23,053 nt of DNA from NCBI GenBank assembly GCA_041676265.1, contig JBAYSE010000009.1, positions 1-23,053 on the forward strand. The letters run 5' to 3'. The notes below the pieces were generated by a model. That model had not been told where the DNA came from, searched no databases, and saw only the letters and a list, made by a program, of their open reading frames with translations. A program made the position numbers and the translations under genes. The stretch comes from DUOJ01 sp041676265 (GTDB lineage: Bacteria > Spirochaetota > Spirochaetia > Sphaerochaetales > Sphaerochaetaceae). Shown piece after piece: positions 14,946 through 20,942 of this stretch. Numbering within the stretch: the first letter of the stretch is position 1; each line of letters opens with the position of its first letter.

Positions 14946-15896
14946 ATGGGAAATTTCTTTAGAAAAATACGGCTGAACACCATTATCCCGATTATTGGTC
15001 TAATTTTGCTCTTTTCTATTTTGACTTTCATAAACCCCAATTTTCTTAGTGCATATAACATTGGGGCGTTGCTCGATGGCGCCATTACGATTTTCATTGC
15101 CGGTATTGGGATGACTTTCGTTTTGTTAATTGGAAGTATAGATTTGTCTGTCGGCGCTATGATCTCACTCAACACCATACTCTTTATATTGCTTGTGAAT
15201 CGCTTTGGTGTTCTAGGTTATCCACTGACAATCTTATCTGGCTACATAATGGGATACCTTAACGGAGTGTTGTTTACAAAATTTAAAATTCCCTCATTCA
15301 TCACTACGTTTGGTATGTCGGGAGTCTACAAGAGCATAGCGCTTATTGTTTCCGGCGCCAGACCGATTGGATTTGATACTTCTAAGATGAATTTAATATT
15401 GTACCTCACTGATTCTATAGGCCCCTTTAAAGTACTGCATATCGTCGGATTTGTACTGATGGTGGTCTGTATGGTCATTTTAAAATATACTGCATTTGGT
15501 CGTTACGTGTATGCCACGGGGAGTTCTGAACAGGCCACTTTGTACAGCGGTATCAATACACAACAAATTAAACGCCTCAGTTTTGTAATATCCGGGATAA
15601 GTGTTGCCCTAGCTTCAATAGGATTGGTAGCAATCAAAATGAGTGCAGCACCTTCAATGGGAGAGCCTTACCAAATGAATATCATCGCAGCAACGGTGGT
15701 GGGGGGGACGGCAATGACCGGTGGCGTCGGTGGTGTTGGGTTAACCTATTTGGGTGCCTTTATTTTGTCGATATTATCAAATGGGTTGAATATGTTTGGC
15801 GTTAATGTCTATCTGCAGCAGATTTTTACGGGAATTCTAACAGTTGTAGCTATCAGTCTGACATTGGATCGGACAAAAATTAAACTTGTTAAATGA
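14946..15896 (+). CDS. Sugar ABC transporter permease, second (RbsC/BPD_transp_2 type)
   Basis: This is the second membrane subunit of the importer: 316 residues, strongly hydrophobic, with the hallmark IGSIDLSVGAMISL after the second or third segment. KIPSFITTFGMSGVYKSIAL follows, and the late motif is VVGGTAMTGGVGGVGLTYLG. It starts 15 bases after the ATPase stop behind GGGGAG. It differs from the permease at 12399 along its length, so the operon probably encodes a heterodimeric channel (receptor, permease A, ATPase, permease B) rather than a recent duplication. A compact hairpin lies just after the stop. Confidence 0.9.
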   Translation: MGNFFRKIRLNTIIPIIGLILLFSILTFINPNFLSAYNIGALLDGAITIFIAGIGMTFVLLIGSIDLSVGAMISLNTILFILLVNRFGVLGYPLTILSGYIMGYLNGVLFTKFKIPSFITTFGMSGVYKSIALIVSGARPIGFDTSKMNLILYLTDSIGPFKVLHIVGFVLMVVCMVILKYTAFGRYVYATGSSEQATLYSGINTQQIKRLSFVISGISVALASIGLVAIKMSAAPSMGEPYQMNIIAATVVGGTAMTGGVGGVGLTYLGAFILSILSNGLNMFGVNVYLQQIFTGILTVVAISLTLDRTKIKLVK

Positions 15897-15910
15897 TAGA
15901 TTTGTAAAGG

Positions 15911-15933
15911 GTTGCGTTAAATATTAGCGCAAC
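15911..15933 (+). promoter_or_regulatory. Intercistronic stem-loop after the second permease
   Basis: GTTGCGTTAA (15911-15920) pairs with TTAGCGCAAC (15924-15933) around an ATA loop, ten pairs with one G-U. The following bases are not T-rich, so full termination is unlikely. It probably protects the 3' end of the transporter message or sets the level of the downstream enzymes. The AKR gene starts 58 bases later with its own strong ribosome site. Confidence 0.5.
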
Positions 15934-15991
15934 GGTATGAAAATGATTCTTACTAACTAATTGCTTATTCCCCATGAAGGAGGGTTACGAC

Positions 15992-16978
15992 ATGGAGAAA
16001 AGACGCATCGGTAATTCAGAATTGTATGCCTCGGTGATTGGATTTGGTTGTTGGATAGCTTCAGGGTCTGATTATTGGGCGGGGACCGAAGAAAAAGAAA
16101 TAATTAAAACAATGCAAGCAGCCTATGAGCGCGGGATCAATTTTTTTGATGTTGCCCCAGTATATGGATATGGTAATGCAGAGAAAGTTTTGGGGAGGGC
16201 TGTTAAAGGGTTTCGTCATGAAATAATAATTGCCTCAAAATGTGGCTTAGTTTGGGAAGAAGTGCGGCATGAACGCCCTTGCTTAGCAAAAGAAAGCATT
16301 TTGGCAGAGATCGATAGAACATTGAAACGATTGGATATGGACCACGTCGACCTTTATCAACTGCATTGGCCTGACTATGATGTCCCCATTGAAGAAACCA
16401 TGGAAGCCATTAATATGATTGTCAAAAGTGGAAAAGTCAGATATGTAGGGCTATCCAATTTTCCCATTGGCCTAGCCAAGACTGCTCTGAAATATACTCC
16501 AATAGTATCTGAACAATTGCTCTATAATATGTTGGATAGAAATTCTTCCCATTACCACAATATTCCATTGCATTACCGCACTCATGATCAGATGGTTGAG
16601 TTCTGCCGTAATCATTCTATTGCAATCATCCCCTATAGCCCACTAAGCCAGGGGTTGTTAACCGGCAAATACAAGCCGGAAAAAGTAAGCGCCGCGGGAA
16701 TTCATGATGTAAGGAACGCCAACCCAGAACTTCAAGGAGATTCACTGGCAAGGCGCATGGCTGTTGTTTCAAAATTAATCACGGTAGCAGATGAGATAGA
16801 GAAGCCCCTGAACGAAGTAGCTCTCAATTGGTTATTGGCTGAACCGGCAGTTGCCACAATTGTATGTGGAGCAAGAAATATTGAACAGGTTGCCGGAAAT
16901 ATTAACGCTACAACTTGGAAACTTGACAAAGAAACCTATCAAAGACTCAACACCATTCTCGACGAAGAAGGTTTTTAG
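15992..16978 (+). CDS. Aldo/keto reductase, possible sugar 1-dehydrogenase
   Basis: This is a cytoplasmic NAD(P)-dependent (beta/alpha)8-barrel oxidoreductase of 328 residues. The full catalytic tetrad is present: Asp53 in FFDVAPVYGYG, Tyr58, Lys83 in ASKCGLVW and His125 in LYQLHWPD. Cofactor-side motifs RYVGLSNF and PIVSEQLLYNML follow, and the C-terminal nucleotide loop appears in VCGARNIEQVAGNI. The ATG at 15992 is chosen because AAGGAGGG (15978-15985) is well placed for it; the in-frame ATG at 15974 would put that site inside the gene. Relatives include L-galactose, D-arabinose and L-fucose 1-dehydrogenases as well as IolS-like reductases. Oxidation of an imported aldose to its lactone is inferred from the mutarotase, kinase and aldolase genes nearby; the substrate is not proven. 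Confidence 0.85.
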   Translation: MEKRRIGNSELYASVIGFGCWIASGSDYWAGTEEKEIIKTMQAAYERGINFFDVAPVYGYGNAEKVLGRAVKGFRHEIIIASKCGLVWEEVRHERPCLAKESILAEIDRTLKRLDMDHVDLYQLHWPDYDVPIEETMEAINMIVKSGKVRYVGLSNFPIGLAKTALKYTPIVSEQLLYNMLDRNSSHYHNIPLHYRTHDQMVEFCRNHSIAIIPYSPLSQGLLTGKYKPEKVSAAGIHDVRNANPELQGDSLARRMAVVSKLITVADEIEKPLNEVALNWLLAEPAVATIVCGARNIEQVAGNINATTWKLDKETYQRLNTILDEEGF

Positions 16979-16981
16979 GCA

Positions 16982-17533
16982 ATGAAGCGTAGCCTTGTAC
17001 TTCTAAATGTTAAGCTTTCGATTGTAATGCTCCTTTTGTTTATGTCTCCTTTGTATTTGCATTCACAACATGCTCGTGAGCCTTCTCTCTATACAGAATC
17101 GGTAGGTGCAGGCAAGTATATTGGAAATTTTGATAATTTTGAGGTTGAAGTCGCTCTTTCATCATTTGCAGATGAGCAGTGGCATGGTTGCTTAATCAAA
17201 ATTACGAACAATTATGAAGAGCTGTTTTCTTCCCAAAGGAACAATGTATTGCGATTCTCTTTTAATGATGGACCGGTCTTCAGTTTCTTGGTATCACCTT
17301 TTAAAATTGAGGCGAAATCGTCTACCCTGCTGCCTGCAATGTACCTTTACAACCAAGATTTCCAAGCAAGAAATATTTTAAAAACAGGCATTGTGTTCTT
17401 AATGACTTTGATGGAATTGTCCTTCGAAGGGAGCAACACCCCCGACGCAGTAGCGATGATGAAGGCAATTGTATCAGTTGAGTTTGACTTTGAAGGCAAA
17501 AGTTATGAATTGTTGCCTTCAAATAGTGTGTAA
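16982..17533 (+). CDS. Exported protein of unknown function
   Basis: I do not recognise this 183-residue protein. It starts three bases after the AKR stop, with GAAGAAGG about ten bases before the ATG. Residues 1-28 look like a signal peptide (basic MKRS, then a hydrophobic stretch to MSPLYLHSQH), so the rest should be periplasmic or outer-surface. There is no lipobox cysteine. The mature part alternates short hydrophobic and charged runs (NFEVEVALSSF, CLIKITNNYEELF, VLRFSFNDGPVFSFLVSP), which suggests beta strands. A more hydrophobic stretch, TGIVFLMTLMELSF, lies near 135-150, and SVEFDFEGKSYELLP near the end. Its place between a dehydrogenase and a mutarotase in a sugar cluster hints at an auxiliary role in sugar handling outside the membrane, but this is only context. 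Confidence 0.7.
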   Translation: MKRSLVLLNVKLSIVMLLLFMSPLYLHSQHAREPSLYTESVGAGKYIGNFDNFEVEVALSSFADEQWHGCLIKITNNYEELFSSQRNNVLRFSFNDGPVFSFLVSPFKIEAKSSTLLPAMYLYNQDFQARNILKTGIVFLMTLMELSFEGSNTPDAVAMMKAIVSVEFDFEGKSYELLPSNSV

Positions 17534-17581
17534 CCGGCAAAGTGAAAAATCTATTAATTCTCTAGAAAGGAGGAGTAATTT

Positions 17582-18010
17582 ATGTTGAAAGGAATCCCTG
17601 CTTTATTATCTCCGGAACTTCTTAAAGTGCTAGCGGAAATGGGCCACCGGGATGAAATCTTAATAGCAGATCGCAACTTCCCTTCGAGGAGTATGACTGA
17701 GAATCTTATTCGCCTAGATGGTCATGGAATTCCACAAATATTGGAAGCAATCTTAAAATTCTTCCCATTAGATGAATCGGTGTTCCCAGTTACCCTTGAA
17801 ACAGTGTTAAAAGGGGAGGATCCGCACATCTGGGATGAATACCGACAAATTGTCCAAAATTCTGACGAGAGGCCAAAGGGTGAGCTAATCCAGACTGTCA
17901 ATCACGCTGAGTTTTATGAAAAAGTATCGAATTGTTATGCAGTTATTGCCTCCGGTGAAAAAGCGCTCTATGGCAACATTATCTTAAAAAAAGGCTTAGT
18001 TCTCGACTAA
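17582..18010 (+). CDS. fucU: FucU/RbsD-family sugar mutarotase
   Basis: This protein interconverts sugar anomers (pyranose alpha and beta) so that the next enzyme receives the form it uses. At 142 residues it is nearly the length of E. coli FucU and aligns with it throughout: LLSPELLKVLAEMGHRDEI (8-26) with His22 and Asp24, the DRNFPSRSM loop with Asp30, RLDGHGIPQILEAIL, and the closing YGNIILKKG with Tyr130. E. coli FucU has His where this protein has Asn32. It follows a clear AAAGGAGGAG site and ends the cluster. The named family substrate is L-fucose, yet the cluster's kinase needs a 6-hydroxyl that fuconate-derived acids lack. A hexose such as galactose, L-galactose or glucose is therefore as likely. 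Confidence 0.88.
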   Translation: MLKGIPALLSPELLKVLAEMGHRDEILIADRNFPSRSMTENLIRLDGHGIPQILEAILKFFPLDESVFPVTLETVLKGEDPHIWDEYRQIVQNSDERPKGELIQTVNHAEFYEKVSNCYAVIASGEKALYGNIILKKGLVLD

Positions 18011-18031
18011 TAAAACATATTTGCCATTTTA

Positions 18032-18049
18032 AAGAGTGCTTTAGCTCTT
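18032..18049. terminator. Weak hairpin between convergent operons
   Basis: AAGAG (18032-18036) and CTCTT (18045-18049) form a short stem in the 57-base gap between fucU and the - strand dehydrogenase. On the - strand it is followed by TTTAAAAT; on the + strand there is no T-run. It may be a weak terminator for the dehydrogenase operon, but the evidence is thin. Confidence 0.25.
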
Positions 18050-18067
18050 GAGGACAAACTTCCAGAC

Positions 18068-18796
18068 TTAAGCCCAGGGTGTCTTACTCACCCTCCGTAA
18101 CACAAAGTGGTCGACCATGGCAGAGCCCCGATTGGTTAGGATGAACCAAATTAGATTACTGATCGCTTGTGGCTCAATAAGGGAGTCACTCTCTAGATCG
18201 GGGCGTACCGATGCAATCATCTCAGTAGAGACACCTCCGGGCGAGATGGTGTAGATCCTTATATCGTCCTGTTGCACCTCTTTGGCAAACGCTTTGGTAA
18301 AACCTAACAGAGCATGTTTACTAGCCGCATAGGCACTTTGCAGTTCATAACCGGCGTGTCCGACTACGGAAGAGATCTGGATAATTGTGGGTGTTGCCGA
18401 CTTCCTTAACCACGGGAGGGCACTCTGGCAGAGGAAAAAAGGGGCCCTCGCGTTGATATTCATAATCGTGTTCCACTCATCAATGGTGGTCTTCTCCAAT
18501 GGTTTATTGAGAGAAATACCCGCATTGTTAATTAACAGGTCGATTGACCCCAGCTTCTCACCGGCTTCTTGTATTAACCTCTCCGCAGATTCAGCTGCAT
18601 TTAAGTCAGCCACGGCCGTGTAGACCTCTTGGCTACTGGGGTGTGCTTTTAGTAGCGCCTGGGCCCTATCTAAGCTCTCTTGTTGACGCCCCGTAATACA
18701 GATATTGATGCCGTGGGAGGCAAGTTTTTCAGCTATTTTAAAACCGATACCCCGTGAGCTACCGGTTATTAGAGCAGTTTTTAGAGCAGTTTCCAT
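18068..18796 (-). CDS. Short-chain dehydrogenase/reductase
   Basis: This classical SDR of 242 residues has a Rossmann fold with NAD(P)-binding TGSSRGIG (11-18), structural NNAGIS, catalytic Ser in QISSVVGHAG, and the Tyr-Lys pair in SAYAASKHALLGF. The PGGVSTEM loop follows. The Arg in TGRQQ near residue 36 suggests a preference for NADP(H). The start is the ATG at 18796-18794 behind AAAGGAGAA; extending the frame further upstream would run into the transporter gene. It is the last gene of the - strand operon, 11 bases after the transporter stop. FabG-like ketoacyl reductases and polyol or sugar dehydrogenases share these motifs, so the substrate is not called. Confidence 0.85.
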   Translation of the reverse strand: METALKTALITGSSRGIGFKIAEKLASHGINICITGRQQESLDRAQALLKAHPSSQEVYTAVADLNAAESAERLIQEAGEKLGSIDLLINNAGISLNKPLEKTTIDEWNTIMNINARAPFFLCQSALPWLRKSATPTIIQISSVVGHAGYELQSAYAASKHALLGFTKAFAKEVQQDDIRIYTISPGGVSTEMIASVRPDLESDSLIEPQAISNLIWFILTNRGSAMVDHFVLRRVSKTPWA

Positions 18797-18807
18797 GTTT
18801 TTCTCCT

Positions 18808-19362
18808 TTAAAGGGGCACGCCTAACAGGCCTAACGCTACTGCAATAGCCCCGCATGCCACTATTATAGTAATGGGGTTAATTTTTCTAAGGCGCATTAT
18901 AGCGAAAGCTACTACGAAAAGGCTCACGGCGAACCATGAGAAGACTCCGCTGTCGCCCAAGAGGGCGTGTAGTAGAATTGAGAGTCCGGCTGAAGCTATT
19001 AAAGCCACAACCGCCGGTCTAAGCCCCGTGAGGATTCCTTGCATCACTTTTAGGCTTTGGTAACGGTAGTAGATAAGCGCCAGGAGGATTACAATGATAA
19101 ATGAGGGCAGAACATTGCCAAGGGTGGCGATAAGCGCTCCTAGAATCCCTCCCACTCTGGTCCCCACAAAACTGGCGGCATTAATGGCGATGGGTCCGGG
19201 TGTCATCTGGGAGATAGTTACCACATCGGCAAACTCTTGCAAGGTTAACCACCCGTGAATATTAACGACCTGTTCCTGAATAAGGGGGAGGGCCACATAC
19301 CCCCCTCCAAAACTAAAGAGGCCAATTTGGATAAACGACCACAGCAGTTGTAAGTAGATCAC
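18808..19362 (-). CDS. chrA: Chromate transporter family protein, half-size, second subunit
   Basis: This 184-residue membrane protein is one short-chain CHR domain, with about five to six hydrophobic segments. The family's amino-terminal motif FSFGGGYVALPLI lies at about 17-29, and QMTPGPIAINAASFVG at about 52-67. Such halves work in pairs as an antiparallel unit that moves chromate (efflux) or a related oxyanion; the physiological ion is often unknown. The start is a GTG at 19362-19360, overlapping the stop of the first half as GTGA, a sign of coupled translation in fixed ratio. A purely housekeeping anion role is as likely as chromate resistance. Confidence 0.85.
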   Translation of the reverse strand: MIYLQLLWSFIQIGLFSFGGGYVALPLIQEQVVNIHGWLTLQEFADVVTISQMTPGPIAINAASFVGTRVGGILGALIATLGNVLPSFIIVILLALIYYRYQSLKVMQGILTGLRPAVVALIASAGLSILLHALLGDSGVFSWFAVSLFVVAFAIMRLRKINPITIIVACGAIAVALGLLGVPL

Positions 19363-19928
19363 TCTTTTCGCCCCCTGCTGTAGTACAGGATACCGATGAG
19401 GGCACTGCAGAAGAGGACCAAGACTACATTAACTTTAAAGACGGCGGTAGCTATAAAGGCAGCCACCATGAGGATGATAGGTATAATCTTTTTCCCTTTG
19501 GAAACCGCCCAAGCTAAGGAGGCGACCGCATCCAAAATAACCACGGCTACCCCCACACTCATGCCGTAAAACAACATCTTAATAATCCGGTTGTTTTGTA
19601 TAGCCGTGTAGAGGTAGGAAAAAAGGGTCAAGATTATTAGAGGGGGGAGGACTGTCCCTAAAAGGGAGGTTAGTGCCCCGGCAACTCCGCCAATTTTGTA
19701 GCCTATCAAGATGGAGGTGTTCACCGCGATGGGCCCCGGTGCCGATTGCCCTATGGCTACCAAGTCCATCATCTCCTTCTCGTCGATCCATTTAAGTTTT
19801 TGGGAGAAGGTTTTACGCATCAAAGGGACAATAACATAGCCTCCTCCGAGGGTGAAGGCGCTCAACACGAAGGTTGAAGTGAAGAGTTTCCAAAAAAGTG
19901 CTGGTTTAGGTAGTTCTGAAAAAGGCAT
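19359..19928 (-). CDS. chrA: Chromate transporter family protein, half-size, first subunit
   Basis: This is the 189-residue partner of the gene that overlaps its stop. The CHR signature appears as FTLGGGYVIVPLM (about 25-37) and GQSAPGPIAVNTSILIG (about 70-86), followed by several membrane helices. The two halves share these motifs but differ elsewhere, as usual for short-chain CHR pairs. It starts 27 bases after the deoD stop. No clear Shine-Dalgarno sequence is visible ahead of the ATG, so its translation may depend on readthrough from deoD, or the true start could differ slightly. Confidence 0.85.
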   Translation of the reverse strand: MPFSELPKPALFWKLFTSTFVLSAFTLGGGYVIVPLMRKTFSQKLKWIDEKEMMDLVAIGQSAPGPIAVNTSILIGYKIGGVAGALTSLLGTVLPPLIILTLFSYLYTAIQNNRIIKMLFYGMSVGVAVVILDAVASLAWAVSKGKKIIPIILMVAAFIATAVFKVNVVLVLFCSALIGILYYSRGRKE

Positions 19929-19955
19929 AGGGGCAGTTTACCAGAGGGACAATAT

Positions 19956-20672
19956 CTACTCAATAGCCACTTCAAGGGCGAGTTCTATCATCTGGGAGAG
20001 GGACTGCTCGCGCTCTTGAGAGCTCATCTCTTCACCGGTGAAGGGTAAGTCGCTCACTGTTAATAGGCAGAGTGCTTCAGCGCCACCCATTTGGGCTGCT
20101 AAATAGAGGCTGGCGGCCTCCATCTCCACCGCCAAAATCCCTAATTTTTCCCACGCCTTAAGGGTTGTTATACCGTCGGGGGTGTAGAAGAGGTCACTGG
20201 AGAGGATCGGACCGACATGGAGGGGGAGGTTTTGGGCCAAGGCTTTTTGGTGGACTGTTTTAAGGAGATTAAAAGAGGCCCCTAAACTCAGTGTTCCCTC
20301 AACTTTGAATAGCCCTGGAACGTTCGTGTCGTAACTTGCCGAGCTAGCTGCAACGAGGTGACCAATTTTTAACTTAGGGTGCAGTCCTCCGGCTGAGCCA
20401 ATCCTGATTAAGCGTTGCACTTTATAACCATGGATTAATTCATGGGCATAGATAGCCATTGAGGGGAACCCCATACCCGTCCCTTGAACCGAAATTCGGT
20501 GTCCTTTGTAAAAGCCGGTGTACCCTAAGATACCCCGCACTTGGGTGTATTGAACTGGATCTTCGAGATAGTTTTCGGCTATAAATTTAGCTCGAAGAGG
20601 ATCTCCGGGTAATAGAATTGTCTCGGCGATATCGCCTAAGTTGGCACTATTGTGCACTGTAGGAACCTTCAT
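19956..20672 (-). CDS. deoD: Purine nucleoside phosphorylase, DeoD type
   Basis: This enzyme cleaves purine (deoxy)nucleosides with phosphate to the free base and (deoxy)ribose 1-phosphate, in salvage and nucleoside catabolism. Its 238 residues match hexameric E. coli DeoD (239). Conserved positions are His7 in VHNSANLGD, the phosphate loop PGDPLRAKFIAE (Gly23, Arg27), VRGILGYTGFYKG (Arg46), RIGSAGG (Arg90, Ser93), the ribose-binding VEMEAASLY, and the catalytic Asp in TVSDLPFTGEE. GSAGG replaces the common GSCGA, and the stretch after the catalytic Asp differs from DeoD's DHIRT, so base preference may be altered; uridine phosphorylase is the main alternative. GGAGGAGGT at 20678-20686 is the ribosome site. 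It leads a - strand operon and is divergent from a sugar ABC system. Confidence 0.88.
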   Translation of the reverse strand: MKVPTVHNSANLGDIAETILLPGDPLRAKFIAENYLEDPVQYTQVRGILGYTGFYKGHRISVQGTGMGFPSMAIYAHELIHGYKVQRLIRIGSAGGLHPKLKIGHLVAASSASYDTNVPGLFKVEGTLSLGASFNLLKTVHQKALAQNLPLHVGPILSSDLFYTPDGITTLKAWEKLGILAVEMEAASLYLAAQMGGAEALCLLTVSDLPFTGEEMSSQEREQSLSQMIELALEVAIE

Positions 20673-20689
20673 AAGCTACCTCCTCCTCT

Positions 20690-20718
20690 AATATAGTCGA
20701 TAAAGTAAGAGATGGAAA
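20690..20718 (-). promoter_or_regulatory. Candidate promoter of the deoD operon
   Basis: On the - strand, TTTCCA (20718-20713) is followed after 17 bases by TATATT (20695-20690), a near-consensus -10. The predicted start near 20683 leaves a very short leader that would cut into the ribosome site, so the true start may be slightly different. Confidence 0.35.
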
Positions 20719-20730
20719 CCAGAAGGCAAA

Positions 20731-20744
20731 TGTCAATGATGACA
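20731..20744. promoter_or_regulatory. Palindrome between divergent promoters
   Basis: TGTCA (20731-20735) and TGACA (20740-20744) form a perfect inverted repeat with a four-base spacer. It lies about 12 bases upstream of the rightward -35 box and about 13 bases beyond the leftward -35 box. It could be an operator shared by the deoD operon and the sugar ABC operon. No regulator gene is adjacent. Confidence 0.35.
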
Positions 20745-20755
20745 AGAGATAAAGT

Positions 20756-20784
20756 TTGACAATCACTTTAATCAAGGCTATGCT
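20756..20784 (+). promoter_or_regulatory. Sigma-70-type promoter of the second sugar ABC operon
   Basis: A perfect TTGACA (20756-20761) is followed after exactly 17 bases by TATGCT (20779-20784), with TATAGG just beyond as an alternative. This is the clearest promoter in the window. Transcription would begin near 20791, giving a leader of about 150 bases before the ATPase ATG. Confidence 0.7.
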
Positions 20785-20792
20785 ATAGGCGT

Positions 20793-20810
20793 GCTCACCT
20801 TCTGGTGGGC
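20793..20810 (+). promoter_or_regulatory. 5' leader hairpin of the second sugar ABC operon
   Basis: GCTCACC (20793-20799) pairs with GGTGGGC (20804-20810) across a TTCT loop, seven pairs with one T-G. It would form at the very 5' end of the predicted transcript and is followed by ATTTTAG. It may stabilise the message or act as a weak early pause or attenuator. The remaining 130-base leader shows no recognised riboswitch. Confidence 0.45.
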
Positions 20811-20942
20811 ATTTTAGCAAGCTAAATTCGGGAAGTATTGGTTGGTTATTTTGAATATCTACAGTGAATGTCCACGATGAGTCTAAACTTAGTAACTTTT
20901 TACGTTAGCTTTGTTGTGTAATTTTTTTTGTTGGGAAGGATT

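Larger units (their letters stand above)
8386..18060. other. AT-rich accessory block carrying the sugar-acid cluster
   Basis: Hand counts on single 60-base lines give 33-38% GC inside (for example at 10561, 13561, 15181 and 17461). Lines at 4441, 7921, 18361 and 22021 give 53-55%, although a line at 21301 gives 38%. The shift sits at the galK end and at the convergent gap before 18068, so all ten genes from the IclR regulator to fucU share the low-GC style. This suggests acquisition as a unit. No integrase, tRNA or flanking direct repeat was found to prove it. Confidence 0.5.

Noticed and set aside
17582..18010. The whole cluster as a standard L-fucose pathway because of fucU
   Set aside because: There is no fucose isomerase, fuculokinase, fuconate dehydratase or keto-deoxy-fuconate dehydrogenase, and the KDG-type kinase needs a 6-hydroxyl that fuconate products lack.
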